Assembly: GCA_024655825.1 (NCBI GenBank)
Contig: JANLFJ010000021.1
Location: forward strand, 1 to 52,480
DNA from: Peptococcaceae bacterium
GTDB lineage: Bacteria; Bacillota; Peptococcia; DRI-13; PHAD01
Direction: 5' to 3'
DNA length: 52,480 bases
The position numbers were made by a program, and so were the translations under genes. Shown in pieces: positions 1-8,005 of the stretch. The notes under the pieces are model-generated. The model ran no database searches. It saw only the letters and a program-made list of their open reading frames with translations, and had not been told where the DNA came from. Every line of letters starts with the position of its first letter. The first letter of the stretch is position 1.

Positions 1-57
1 GCCGGGGTTATCGGTTCCGCCGTCGCCGCCGGCGTCCTGCTTTCCCTGTTCAAGTAA
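1..57 (+). CDS. 3' end of an unidentified gene (partial)
   Basis: The window opens inside a reading frame whose last 18 codons encode AGVIGSAVAAGVLLSLFK before TAA. The segment is hydrophobic and rich in Gly and Ala, as expected of a membrane helix ending in a short charged tail. A strong terminator follows directly, so this is probably the true end of a gene. The fragment is too short to assign a family. Confidence 0.5.
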   Translation, partial: AGVIGSAVAAGVLLSLFK

Positions 58-58
58 A

Positions 59-107
59 AATAACAATAAAAAAGAGCCTGCGGGCTCTTTTTTATTGTTA
101 TTTTTTG
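59..107. terminator. Bidirectional intrinsic terminator
   Basis: A near-perfect inverted repeat has the GC core GAGCC-TGCG-GGCTC at 74-87. A/T arms extend the stem to about 20 bp, with T-runs on either strand. It lies right after the stop of the partial upstream gene. Confidence 0.85.
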
Positions 108-219
108 CCAGGCGAAACCAGGTATTTAATTTAAAAAAGAATAAAAAATATCAACGAGGGTATTAGTAAAAATAAACCTTAATTGGTAAAACATTTTAAA
201 AAAATATTTTAGTATGAAG

Positions 220-247
220 GTATAAACGATTTGTGTACGGATAATAC
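220..247 (+). promoter_or_regulatory. Possible forespore (sigma-G-like) promoter for the SASP gene
   Basis: GTATA at 220-224 and GATAATA at 240-246 resemble the -35 (GNATR) and -10 (CATWMTA) patterns of sigma-G promoters, with about 15 bases between them. SASP genes are typically sigma-G dependent. The rest of 108-311 is AT-rich and shows no other gene. The match is loose, so this is a weak call. Confidence 0.25.
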
Positions 248-311
248 TAAGCTTGCATATGAATATTTCCCTCAAGGGAGTTAGAGGCCTGAGAAGGGAG
301 GTGAAAAGGAA

Positions 312-524
312 ATGACGAGGAACACCAACAAGCCAGCTGTTCAAGGCGCGGAAAATGCTCTTGACCAACTGAAGTATGAAATAGCCGGCGAACTTGGCCT
401 GACCAACTATGGCCAGATCGACAAGGGACAGTTGACTTCCCGCCAGAACGGCTACGTCGGGGGATATATGGTCAGAAAGATGATCCAGTTTGCTGAAGAA
501 AACCTGACCAGGGGCGTCAGATAA
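312..524 (+). CDS. Alpha/beta-type small acid-soluble spore protein
   Basis: This 70-residue protein would coat and protect DNA in the dormant spore. It has the family hallmarks: an N-terminal Lys/Asn-rich stretch, the segment YEIAGELGL around residues 23-31 that contains the GPR cleavage site, and the C-terminal segment GGYMVRKMI near residues 50-58. Length is typical (60-75 residues). A strong ribosome binding site, GGGAGGTG, precedes the ATG at 312. The germination protease that would cleave it is the next gene, convergent on the other strand. This is the clearest sign that the organism forms endospores. Confidence 0.93.
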   Translation: MTRNTNKPAVQGAENALDQLKYEIAGELGLTNYGQIDKGQLTSRQNGYVGGYMVRKMIQFAEENLTRGVR

Positions 525-526
525 AT

Positions 527-563
527 CAAAAACAAGCAGGAATAATATTCCTGCTTGTTTTAA
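527..563. terminator. Bidirectional terminator between SASP and gpr
   Basis: A perfect inverted repeat, AAACAAGCAGGAAT paired with ATTCCTGCTTGTTT, is flanked by A/T runs. It lies between the convergent stops of the SASP gene (524) and gpr (583), so it can end both transcripts. Confidence 0.85.
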
Positions 564-582
564 AGTTTATAAAACGCTTCAG

Positions 583-1602
583 TTAATGAAGATAATGCTC
601 AACCTCGCCAGGGGGCATTCCTGGATGAAGGGCGATTGCTAGTGACATGGCTATAACCCTTGCTGTGTTGGAAATTTGTTCGTCAATTTCTTTGGGCGTG
701 ACCATGAGTTCACCGCCAAATGGCTCCAGTACCCTGGCGATCATTTCATTTACGGCCACGGGACGCAAGCCCATGTAAACGCTCTGCAGGGCCGGCGTGG
801 CACGCAAGTGGTTGAACAGTTCCTCCATGGCCTGGTGAGCAATGATCCCTGCCGGGACAACCGTTGGGACACCGATTGCTATGACCGGCACACCCATCGT
901 TTCCATGTTGATACCCATACGTTTATTTCCTATCCCGGAACCCGGACTGATACCGGTTGTAGCTATCTGGATGCTGGCATTTATTCTTTCCACGCTTCCT
1001 GCCGCCAAAGCGTCGATGCAAATCAACAAATCAGGTTTGACATGGTCCACGGTCCCTTTGATGATTTCAGCAGTCTCAATTCCTGTAATACCTAGAACAC
1101 CGGGAGCCAGTACCGCGACAGGTCTCAAGCCTTGGCGCAGTTCTTCGGGCGCGTATTGAAACAGGTGACGGGTGGCCATGGATAAATTGACAACCTTGGG
1201 CCCTAAAGAATCGGGGGTGGCGTTCCAGTTGCCCAAACCAATGACCAGGATGACCGAGTCGTTCTTTAAAGGTAAAATTTCTTTTAATTTTTGGGCAAGC
1301 GTTTCACCGATAATTTTATGTTCCGTCCTGTTGTTGTTCCTGAGAGATGCCGATTCAAGCGTTATGTAGCTTCCTCGCGGCCTTCCCATTATTTGTTCGC
1401 CCTGTTCGTCAAGAATGGTTATTGTTTTTATTGTGCCATAATCAAATCGGCTTTCTTCCATTTTCACGCCTGGTACTTCACGCCCGGTCTCTCCCCTGAT
1501 AAGATTATGCGCTTCCACGGCAAGACCAAGATGAATTCCCAGCAGTCTATATAACTCGCTTTTTGTTTTCAATCCGGGGACCTCCTTATGCCTTACTGGC
1601 AT
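583..1602 (-). CDS. gpr: Germination protease GPR
   Basis: GPR is the A25-family endopeptidase that degrades SASPs at germination, releasing amino acids. Family landmarks are clear: GLGNWNATPDSLGPKVV, APGVLGITGIET, CIDALAAGSVERIN, GSGIGNKR, IAIGVPTVV and the C-terminal VTPKEID. It is shorter than Bacillus GPR (about 370 residues), mainly because of a shorter insert before the C-terminal part. Two starts are plausible. ATG at 1602 has an AGGAG site 7 bases upstream, and TTG at 1572 is preceded by AAGGAGGT within the longer frame. The family is made as a zymogen with a removable N-terminus, so the N-terminus cannot be fixed by homology alone. Confidence 0.93.
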   Translation of the reverse strand: MPVRHKEVPGLKTKSELYRLLGIHLGLAVEAHNLIRGETGREVPGVKMEESRFDYGTIKTITILDEQGEQIMGRPRGSYITLESASLRNNNRTEHKIIGETLAQKLKEILPLKNDSVILVIGLGNWNATPDSLGPKVVNLSMATRHLFQYAPEELRQGLRPVAVLAPGVLGITGIETAEIIKGTVDHVKPDLLICIDALAAGSVERINASIQIATTGISPGSGIGNKRMGINMETMGVPVIAIGVPTVVPAGIIAHQAMEELFNHLRATPALQSVYMGLRPVAVNEMIARVLEPFGGELMVTPKEIDEQISNTARVIAMSLAIALHPGMPPGEVEHYLH

Positions 1603-1747
1603 TTATTTTCTCCTGCCCTGTGAGCTTTTATGTAATCCGACGCTTGACAACATGCCAGAAATAAAAAGTAACAGTGAGTTTTTATGACTCATATTATATT
1701 AAGGGCAGCATCCATAATTAAATAAAAGAAAGGAGAGTTGGGCTAAT

Positions 1748-1867
1748 ATGGTTGAAACTCAACAGGCTGGTTGCGGCTGGGGATTTGGCAGCACCGGCAT
1801 GCTCTTCCTGATCATCCTCATTCTAGTGCTATTCCCGGGATGGCCCTTCGTCGGATACGGTAACTAG
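1748..1867 (+). CDS. Small hydrophobic protein, YjcZ-like (39 aa)
   Basis: This 39-residue frame has a good ribosome binding site (AAAGGAGAG) ending about 9 bases before ATG 1748. It encodes a short polar N-terminus with a GCGWGFG motif, one hydrophobic helix (LFLIILILVLF, residues 19-30) and a short WPFVGYGN tail. The Gly/Cys/aromatic segment followed by a single membrane helix resembles the small YjcZ-type sporulation proteins, and it sits beside gpr and SASP. I infer a spore or membrane micro-protein. No catalytic function is suggested. Confidence 0.6.
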   Translation: MVETQQAGCGWGFGSTGMLFLIILILVLFPGWPFVGYGN

Positions 1868-2206
1868 GCAGCCAGGATGTATCGATAAACAATCGATTTA
1901 TAGTGAAAGAGGCGGCGGGTAACCCCGCTGTCTCTTGCTGATAAATGGGATTTTTAACGTGTTCTTAAAGCATAATTTTATGAAAAAACAAGGCTAAATA
2001 AAAATAAAAGGCCCGCAAAATGCGGGCTGGTAAGCCAAAGGGACTGATGAGGAAAGATTTTACCGGTAATTTGTCCTTTTCTCCTTTTCTTTTATATTAT
2101 AAACGAAAAGGAAACTCGATATGAGCGGCGAATAAAGGAAATAAAGGAAATATAAAATAAAGGCAATAATGTGATATAATTTTTTAAAAGGAGCCAATGA
2201 AAGACG
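1868..2206. other. Spacer without a recognisable gene
   Basis: The stretch holds a GC-rich hairpin at about 1905-1936 (AGAG...GCGGG paired with CCCGC...CTCT, with two G-T pairs). That could end the small upstream gene, although no T-run follows. A second hairpin, CCCGCAAAATGCGGG, lies at about 2012-2027 and is preceded by A-runs, so it looks like a terminator on the minus strand. The remainder is AT-rich, with a purine-rich segment (2128-2160) built of AATAAAGGAA-type repeats before the rsmD promoter. Confidence 0.5.
2172..2180 (+). promoter_or_regulatory. Extended -10 promoter element upstream of rsmD
   Basis: TGATATAAT matches the extended -10 pattern TGnTATAAT. No convincing -35 hexamer lies 16-18 bases upstream, as is common for extended -10 promoters. 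Initiation about 7 bases downstream would give a very short leader that begins almost at the AAAGGAG ribosome binding site. Confidence 0.5.
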
Positions 2207-2770
2207 TTGCGCGTGATCGCTGGTACGGCCCGGGGCCACAACCTCAAGTCGTTGAAAGGTTTGAAAACGAGGCCCACATTGGACAGGGTAAGAGAAGCTG
2301 TTTTTAATGTTATCGGCAGCAAGGTTCAAAGTGCGGTTTTTTTGGACCTTTTTGCCGGAACGGGAGCGGTAGGGATTGAGTCTTTAAGCAGGGGAGCACG
2401 GTGTTGTTATTTTAATGATATTGATAAAAATTCGTGCCGTCTTGTCCGTGAGAACTTGCTGCGCTGCCGCTTCCAAGAAAACAGCCGGGTCTTCAACATG
2501 GATGCTGTAGATCTGCTCAGATTTCTTGAGAAAGAAGGTGGCGCTTGCTTTGATGTGGTGTATGTGGACCCGCCGTATGAAAGAGGTCTCTATGACCTTG
2601 TGCTGGGGCTGCTCGGGAAATCAAATCTTGTAAATGATCAATCGCTGGTTATCGCCGAAACTGGTGGTAAAACAATCCTGCCAGAGAGGTTTGGACAGCT
2701 GGCGCTTACCAGGACAAGCCGTTACGGGGATACGGTTATTTGGTATTACCAGTATGATGCCAATAGATAA
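2207..2770 (+). CDS. rsmD: 16S rRNA (guanine-966-N2)-methyltransferase RsmD
   Basis: RsmD uses S-adenosylmethionine to methylate G966 of 16S rRNA in the 30S subunit. The typical opening MRVIAGTARGHNLKSLKG is present, then the SAM-binding loop FLDLFAGTGAVGIESLSRGA (about residues 45-65) and the catalytic VYVDPPYERG (about residues 121-130). At 187 residues it is the expected size. TTG at 2207 is chosen because it begins the conserved N-terminus. The nearest ATG (2198) is in another frame that soon stops. The AAAGGAG site lies rather far from this TTG (about 14 bases). The coaD gene that often follows rsmD is missing here. Confidence 0.9.
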   Translation: MRVIAGTARGHNLKSLKGLKTRPTLDRVREAVFNVIGSKVQSAVFLDLFAGTGAVGIESLSRGARCCYFNDIDKNSCRLVRENLLRCRFQENSRVFNMDAVDLLRFLEKEGGACFDVVYVDPPYERGLYDLVLGLLGKSNLVNDQSLVIAETGGKTILPERFGQLALTRTSRYGDTVIWYYQYDANR

Positions 2771-2803
2771 AAAGCATATGTAAAAATGATGGAGGAATAA
2801 AAC

Positions 2804-3262
2804 ATGGAAATTTTGCGCTTGCTTGATGAATTTGAAAACACAATAGAAGAGTGTTCTCGTATTCCTATGACCGGTAAACTGATTATACACGAAGATACGC
2901 TTTACAGTATTCTAGACAGGATCCGTGCCGTATTGCCTGAATCGGTCAATGAGGCCGAGTGGATTATGCGGGAGAGAGAAAGGATCATCAGTGAAGCCAA
3001 CCGCGAAGCAGAGACAATAATCGAAACAGCCAAGTCCAAACTGCAGAGAATTGCAGGGGAAAGCGAAGTGGTTAAGCTTGCAAAACTGCAAAGCGACGAG
3101 ATAATAGAGAACTCCAAGAACATTGCCAAAGAAGTGACCCAGGGAGCTTTTAACTATGCCGATGACGTTATGCTCCAGCTCCAGAGCGAGCTGGAAAAAA
3201 TACTGCAGGTGGTAAGAAAAGGACGGGAGGAGATAAGGCAAAACCTGCAGAAAAAGGGGTAA
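2804..3262 (+). CDS. Coiled-coil protein of unknown function (DivIVA / ATP synthase B-like)
   Basis: This 152-residue protein is almost wholly charged and helical. An N-terminal globular-looking segment (residues 1-50) is followed by a long heptad-rich region (about 50-145, with runs such as REAETIIETAKSKL) like those of ATP synthase subunit b/H or DivIVA. There is no signal peptide or membrane helix and no catalytic motif. A strong site (GGAGG) precedes ATG 2804. It occupies the position between rsmD and ylbJ where coaD often lies. A scaffold or division-related role is possible but unproven. Confidence 0.75.
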   Translation: MEILRLLDEFENTIEECSRIPMTGKLIIHEDTLYSILDRIRAVLPESVNEAEWIMRERERIISEANREAETIIETAKSKLQRIAGESEVVKLAKLQSDEIIENSKNIAKEVTQGAFNYADDVMLQLQSELEKILQVVRKGREEIRQNLQKKG

Positions 3263-3305
3263 GAGAAGGCGCCGTTTGGCCATAATGACTGTCCTATCAA
3301 GCTTT

Positions 3306-3332
3306 GAACCTGATGGTATTCAGGTTTTTTGC
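3306..3332 (+). terminator. Intrinsic terminator after the coiled-coil gene
   Basis: The stem AACCTGA / TCAGGTT at about 3307-3326 is followed by a T-run (TTTTTTGC). It ends the rsmD-side transcript just before the convergent stop of ylbJ. Confidence 0.8.
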
Positions 3333-3333
3333 T

Positions 3334-4560
3334 TTAATAATCATTTTTGAAAAAGCAAATAGCTAAAGAGACGAAAACAGTTACGACCATGATAAGAATT
3401 GACCATTTGCAGGCAGACCAAAAACCGTAAATAAGGTTGTATTTAAAAACAAAAAGAGGAGAACCATTTACCGGGAATGTAGAAAAGGCAGGGACAGCTG
3501 TGAAGTTTTCCCAGAGCCGGCTGGTGATAGAAAGTAAAAAAGCGATTGCTCCAGCCAAAACGCTTTGGATTATCCTGCCTAAATAATAAAGGCGCGGTCT
3601 TATTCCCGAACCTGCCAGCACGCTGGTAACCTGGGCTTGGATAGAAAGCCCGCTCCACCCGAGGATGACGCTAGCGGAAACGGCCTTTACCGTCAAAGGT
3701 AAATCGCAGCGAGAAAGCTCTTTTAGACCAAGAGTTATTTCCCAGAAGCCTGTTGTAAAAGGTGTCTTTAAAGCCGGGTCCAAGCCCAGCATGTATAATA
3801 TGGCCCTGATGGTGTTTTCGATGTGCTCCTGTATGCCGGAAGTTTGGAGAACCCTTATTAGCACGGCAAAGAAGACTATAAAGCCGCCGATGAGGGTAAT
3901 TGTATTGATCCCGGAGCGAATAGCTTCCCCAAGCAATTGACCGAGAGGTTTTTTCTTTTTCCAGGTCTCAAACAGGGTGCGGGCACTTTTTTTTAAAATG
4001 CCCCTAAACACCGAGTTTTGCTTTTTTCTGGGGCTAAAAACGCCAAGAATTACACCGAGCAAAAAATTTGAACAATAGTGCGATAAAGCCAGCACCATTC
4101 CCAGGGCTTGATTATGGAACATGCCCACACCAACAGCGGCCAGGATGAAAAGCGGACTGGAATTGTTGGTGAAGGCTACAAGCCGCTCGCCTTCCTCCTT
4201 TGTGCACAGCTGCTCTTCGCACAGCCTTCTGGTGAACACTGCTCCCATGGGAAAACCGGAACTGAAGCCCATAGTCACCACAAAAGAGGCCGCTCCGGGG
4301 AGATTAAAAAGGGGGCGCATCAGGGGTTCGACCAGTTCTCCCAACATGGCTACGATGCCTAAATTGAGCAGCATTTCGGCAATAATAAAGAATGGCAGCA
4401 GTGAGGGCGCCAGGACGGTTGCCCAGAGTTCCAGCCCCAAACGGGCTCCCTGGTAGCTTGCTTCCGGCCAGATAAGCATGGATATGGCGAGAAAGAAAAC
4501 AAGCCCGGCTAAAAACGCTGAAAGAAAACCGCCGCTGTTTTTTTTCCAGATGTCCAGCAT
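3334..4560 (-). CDS. ylbJ: Sporulation integral membrane protein YlbJ
   Basis: This 408-residue polytopic membrane protein carries nucleoside-recognition (gate)-type repeats. Hydrophobic segments occur from residue 12 onward (FLSAFLAGLVFFLAISMLIW) and throughout. Conserved-looking stretches include FVVTMGFSSGFPMGAVFTRRL (about residues 92-112) and FTNNSSPLFILAAVGVGMF. YlbJ is needed for heat-resistant spores in Bacillus and is made in the mother cell; its transported substrate is not established. The gene runs opposite to its neighbours, with start ATG 4560 behind AAGGTGG. The family call rests on length, topology and position beside the patatin-like and TmcAL genes, as in Bacillus ylb. Confidence 0.85.
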   Translation of the reverse strand: MLDIWKKNSGGFLSAFLAGLVFFLAISMLIWPEASYQGARLGLELWATVLAPSLLPFFIIAEMLLNLGIVAMLGELVEPLMRPLFNLPGAASFVVTMGFSSGFPMGAVFTRRLCEEQLCTKEEGERLVAFTNNSSPLFILAAVGVGMFHNQALGMVLALSHYCSNFLLGVILGVFSPRKKQNSVFRGILKKSARTLFETWKKKKPLGQLLGEAIRSGINTITLIGGFIVFFAVLIRVLQTSGIQEHIENTIRAILYMLGLDPALKTPFTTGFWEITLGLKELSRCDLPLTVKAVSASVILGWSGLSIQAQVTSVLAGSGIRPRLYYLGRIIQSVLAGAIAFLLSITSRLWENFTAVPAFSTFPVNGSPLFVFKYNLIYGFWSACKWSILIMVVTVFVSLAICFFKNDY

Positions 4561-4672
4561 AAGACAGCCACCTTTCCCGGCGCCCCTTAAAATTATATGG
4601 CGGGAAAAGTGCTGCTAGACCATTCAGTTGATGGAAGCGGCTTTTTTGTATATTGAAAAGAGGTGGAGTGTC

Positions 4673-5470
4673 ATGAAAAAACTCGGATTGGCCTTGGGAG
4701 CGGGAGGGGCGAAAGGACTGGCCCATATCGGCGTTCTCCAGGTTTTTAAAGAGAAAAAATTAAAGGTTGACATGATCGCCGGCTCAAGCATGGGAGCCCT
4801 GATCGGAGCTGCTTACGCCTCCGGGACGGATATCGATCTGCTGGCCAAACTCGCCTCCACTCTTCAGCGCTCGCTCTTTATCGATGTCAACATACCCAGG
4901 GTCGGGCTTCTTAAGGGTGAAAAGGTGCTTGGTCTAATCCGGCTTCTGACACACAATAAGGAATTTTCAGAGCTTCATATCCCGCTGGCTGTAGTGGCCA
5001 CGGATATCGAAAAGGGCGAACCGGTTGTTTTCAGGGAAGAAGGGGACGTGGCCCAGGCTGTGAGGGCCAGTATTTCAATACCGGGGATTTTCAACCCCGT
5101 TAGGGCCGGAGACAGGCTCCTGGTAGATGGAGCTGTTACCGAAAGGCTTCCCGTTTCAATACTAAAAGAAATGGGCGCCGATTACGTCGTGGCCGTAGAT
5201 GTTAAGGCTTGCCCCGCGGGTGAGAGGATAAAAATACAGAATATCTACGATATTATCATGCATTCAATTGAGATACTGGAAAACAAAGCTTGTAAGGAAA
5301 GCCTGGAAGCGGCGGATTTTTTGATTACGCCCGATACTAAAGAAATAGGGACAACGGAATTTCACAAGGCTGAGGAGTGCGTGGAAGCTGGCCGGATCGC
5401 CGCAGAGGCAATAATTGAAGAAATAATGATTGAACTGGCAGGGAACCGGAAAGCTGGGCACTTCAATTAG
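4673..5470 (+). CDS. Patatin-like phospholipase/esterase (YlbK/RssA type)
   Basis: This 265-residue hydrolase has the patatin fold. The oxyanion motif GAGGAKGLAHIGVL is at residues 9-22, the nucleophile elbow GSSMG is near residue 41, and the catalytic Asp lies in VDGAVTERLP (a DG-A variant of DGG/A). No signal peptide is seen, so it probably acts in the cytosol on acyl esters of unknown identity. ATG 4673 follows GAGGTGG. An upstream in-frame extension to 4628 lacks homology-like sequence. Its TAG overlaps the convergent stop of tmcAL by 4 bases. Confidence 0.87.
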   Translation: MKKLGLALGAGGAKGLAHIGVLQVFKEKKLKVDMIAGSSMGALIGAAYASGTDIDLLAKLASTLQRSLFIDVNIPRVGLLKGEKVLGLIRLLTHNKEFSELHIPLAVVATDIEKGEPVVFREEGDVAQAVRASISIPGIFNPVRAGDRLLVDGAVTERLPVSILKEMGADYVVAVDVKACPAGERIKIQNIYDIIMHSIEILENKACKESLEAADFLITPDTKEIGTTEFHKAEECVEAGRIAAEAIIEEIMIELAGNRKAGHFN

Positions 5471-6714
5471 GACAGATTTACCGGAGCGCGAAAATAGTCG
5501 GCGTTGCCATGCCTGCATGCAGCGGCGGGGTAAAGAAGGGAATAAAGGCTGGCGGCCAGGAGATCAGTTTCCCAGAAGACGCTGAATGTCTCCCCGGATG
5601 CAGAAAACTTGCGGCAGTGTGCAGCCTTAGTAATTACTGGCAACATGCTTGTTTCTTTTATTTTTTTGATCAGTTTACGGCCTGTGCTGGTGAACCCCAG
5701 TATGCGCAAGTACGGAGGACCTCCTTTGAGCACTGATTCCTTATCCTTTGTATAGTTGAGGAGAAGGTGAACCAGGAAACGCTGCAGCCTGGTGTATGTG
5801 TATCTTTTTGTTTTCAGTTTATCCAAAAAGTCACTGATGCCGACAGACATTTGGGCCGTTTTTACGATCCGGTTTTCCAAGCCTTCAGTCAAATCAACGA
5901 TTTTAAGCAATTCGCTTTCGCTGCTGCGGCGCAGAAGCGTCATTACCTGCCGGTCCATGTCCTCGCGGGAGACCGGGCCGCGGCCTTTTTCAAATTCCCT
6001 GCACAGAATTTTTATACTTGTCTGCGGTAGAAACTCCTCCATTCCTGCGGTGACATGAAGAGGGCCATCACCGCTATTTATGATGCGGTGTCGAATTGCT
6101 GTAGCGCTGGGCAGCCGGCCTGGAGCAAGTTGGGTTTCTTCATAGCCTGCTCCTTTCCTGGTAACGGGAACAGGCTCCAGGGGAATTTTCATTTCCTGCA
6201 GTACCTGAATGTAAGTCAGGGCGAGAATATTATTTGGTTTATTCCAAACCGCAGATTCCATAAATTCACCCGCCAGGGCCAAACTTCTCGCTTTAGGGAA
6301 GGAATGGCCTTTTTTCAAGGCCCTTTTTAAAGCCGACCTGAATTCCGGTGTTTCTTGAACAAGCAGACGGGCGGTTTTAAGAAACATGTCGGGTTCGTGG
6401 GTTTCCACACCGAAAGAGAGATGAGTCACTACACCTGTCCGGTACAGGGTTTCGATACCGCCGCGGGCGAACCAGTACGCGCTTCGAGTAGCGTACAACG
6501 CTGGAAGTTCCAGGACCAGGTCCGCCCCGTTTGCCAGGGCCATTTCAGCCCTGGCCCATTTATCGACTATGGCCGGTTCGCCCCTTTGCATAAAATTCCC
6601 GCTCATGACGCAGATTACGGCAGCGGCACCGGTTTTTTCCCGGGCCCGAGTCAGGTGGTATAGGTGCCCGTTGTGGAAAGGGTTGTACTCGGCGATGATG
6701 CCGGTTACTTTCAT
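5467..6714 (-). CDS. tmcAL: tRNA(Met) cytidine acetate ligase (YlbM)
   Basis: TmcAL uses acetate and ATP to acetylate C34 in the anticodon of elongator tRNA-Met. The N-terminal nucleotidyl-transferase motif GIIAEYNPFHNGHLYHL contains the HxGH signature, followed by CVMSGNFMQRGEPAIVDKWARAEMAL, which is typical of this family. ATG 6714 is chosen because the family begins MKVTGIIAEYNP and GAGGGG lies 8 bases upstream. A longer frame to 6786 is possible but its extra residues look non-conserved. The length (415 residues) is normal. Confidence 0.9.
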   Translation of the reverse strand: MKVTGIIAEYNPFHNGHLYHLTRAREKTGAAAVICVMSGNFMQRGEPAIVDKWARAEMALANGADLVLELPALYATRSAYWFARGGIETLYRTGVVTHLSFGVETHEPDMFLKTARLLVQETPEFRSALKRALKKGHSFPKARSLALAGEFMESAVWNKPNNILALTYIQVLQEMKIPLEPVPVTRKGAGYEETQLAPGRLPSATAIRHRIINSGDGPLHVTAGMEEFLPQTSIKILCREFEKGRGPVSREDMDRQVMTLLRRSSESELLKIVDLTEGLENRIVKTAQMSVGISDFLDKLKTKRYTYTRLQRFLVHLLLNYTKDKESVLKGGPPYLRILGFTSTGRKLIKKIKETSMLPVITKAAHCRKFSASGETFSVFWETDLLAASLYSLLYPAAACRHGNADYFRAPVNLS

Positions 6715-6857
6715 TTCATTCCCCTCAACTTTATCTATAAATTGAACAGAATTAACATGGATTTCTTTCAAAAAAATATTAATCAAAATAGGAAAAACAA
6801 AAGAAATGGAGAATATTAATTTGGTTAATGAAAATTATACCAAAGGAGGACGCCTTT

Positions 6858-7853
6858 ATGAACCTGATCGAAAAAATTCGAGAAAAGGCCAGAAATAATA
6901 AAAGGACCCTGGTGCTGGCCGAAGGAACAGAAGAACGAACAGTTCAAGCCGCAGGAATAATAGCTGAAGAAAGAATAGCCAGAGTTATACTTCTAGGGGA
7001 AGAAAGCGAGATAAAACTAGTTGCCCAGAAGACCGGCGCGGACCTGTCTAAAGTTACAATCATCAACCCTGCTTACTCCGAGCAGTTCTCGGAATATGTC
7101 GAGGCGTTATTGGAAATCAGAAAGAGCAAAGGCCTTAAAAGAGACGAAGCGGTCGCCCTGATGAAAAACCCGCTGTACTTCGGCGCGATGCTGGTGTTCA
7201 AGGGAGCTGCCGACGGGATGGTGGCCGGCGCGCAGAACACCACGGGGGATGTTCTAAGGGCTGCGTTGCAAGTAATAAAAACCGCTCCGGGCATCTCCGT
7301 GGTATCAGGCGCTTTTTTGATGGTCTCACCGCTGAAAGAATACGGCGAAGATGGGGTGATGGTCTTTGCCGACTGCGCAGTTACACCAAACCCTACTGCT
7401 GAACAGCTTGCTGAAATTGCCTACGCGTCGTCCAAAACCGCGCGGGACCTGGTAGGAATGGAACCTAGGGTAGCCATGCTTTCTTTCTCCACGAAAGGCA
7501 GCGCCAGCCACGAATTGGTCGATAAAGTGGTAAGGGCTACCCAAATCGCCAAGGAAAGATATCCTGGGCTGGAGATCGACGGTGAACTGCAGCTTGATGC
7601 GGCCATAGTTCCCAAGGTGGCGAAATCAAAAGCTCCCGGCAGCCCTGTGGCGGGTAAAGCCAATGTCCTTGTCTTTCCGGACCTGCAGGCCGGCAACATA
7701 GGCTACAAACTTGTGCAGCGCTTAGGAGACGCAGAAGCAGTGGGACCTGTGCTGCAGGGGATGGCCAAGCCGGTGAATGACCTTTCCAGGGGCTGCAGCA
7801 TCGGAGACATTGTTAATACTGGCGCCATGACCTGCTGCCAGGAGATCAGCTAG
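6858..7853 (+). CDS. pta: Phosphate acetyltransferase
   Basis: Pta interconverts acetyl-CoA and acetyl phosphate. It is 331 residues long, the short single-domain form. Family stretches include [78 protein letters not shown] and [24 protein letters not shown] 6858 has an ideal AAGGAGG site. The C4-specific phosphate butyryltransferase at 51,246 is a separate, shorter-related gene. An acetate kinase gene often follows pta in related genomes but is absent here, so its partner must be encoded elsewhere. Confidence 0.92.
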   Translation: MNLIEKIREKARNNKRTLVLAEGTEERTVQAAGIIAEERIARVILLGEESEIKLVAQKTGADLSKVTIINPAYSEQFSEYVEALLEIRKSKGLKRDEAVALMKNPLYFGAMLVFKGAADGMVAGAQNTTGDVLRAALQVIKTAPGISVVSGAFLMVSPLKEYGEDGVMVFADCAVTPNPTAEQLAEIAYASSKTARDLVGMEPRVAMLSFSTKGSASHELVDKVVRATQIAKERYPGLEIDGELQLDAAIVPKVAKSKAPGSPVAGKANVLVFPDLQAGNIGYKLVQRLGDAEAVGPVLQGMAKPVNDLSRGCSIGDIVNTGAMTCCQEIS

Positions 7854-7897
7854 CCTATCGTTAAAAACAACGTGCTCCTTCCGCCTGAGCGAGATGA

Positions 7898-7931
7898 AGA
7901 ACCGGACTGCGGCACAGAACCGGACTGCGGC
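7898..7931. repeat. 18-bp tandem direct repeat next to the yceD-rpmF promoter
   Basis: AGAACCGGACTGCGGC occurs at 7898-7913 and again at 7916-7931, an exact 16-base match with an 18-base period. The second copy ends 3 bases before the -35 hexamer TTGACA. It could be a pair of protein-binding sites or a simple duplication. Confidence 0.8.
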
Positions 7932-7934
7932 GTG

Positions 7935-7963
7935 TTGACAGCATGCTTTTATCTTTGTATAAT
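7935..7963 (+). promoter_or_regulatory. Consensus sigma-A promoter for yceD-rpmF
   Basis: TTGACA (7935-7940), a 17-base spacer and TATAAT (7958-7963) make a perfect housekeeping promoter. Initiation near 7970 leaves a leader of about 35 bases before the GTG start of yceD. This shows that the gene is not dependent on read-through from pta. Confidence 0.85.
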
Positions 7964-8005
7964 GACGTAGTTACAATGTGTAGCTCAAACAGAGGTGAAC
8001 AACCG

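Noticed and set aside
2044-2056. CTGATGAGGAAAG resembles the core of a hammerhead ribozyme
   Set aside because: There is no stem II between CTGATGA and GAAA, and flanking stems I and III cannot be drawn convincingly.
2060-2329. Minus-strand frame of 89 residues opposite the rsmD promoter
   Set aside because: It overlaps the conserved start of rsmD and lacks a plausible ribosome site or recognisable domain.
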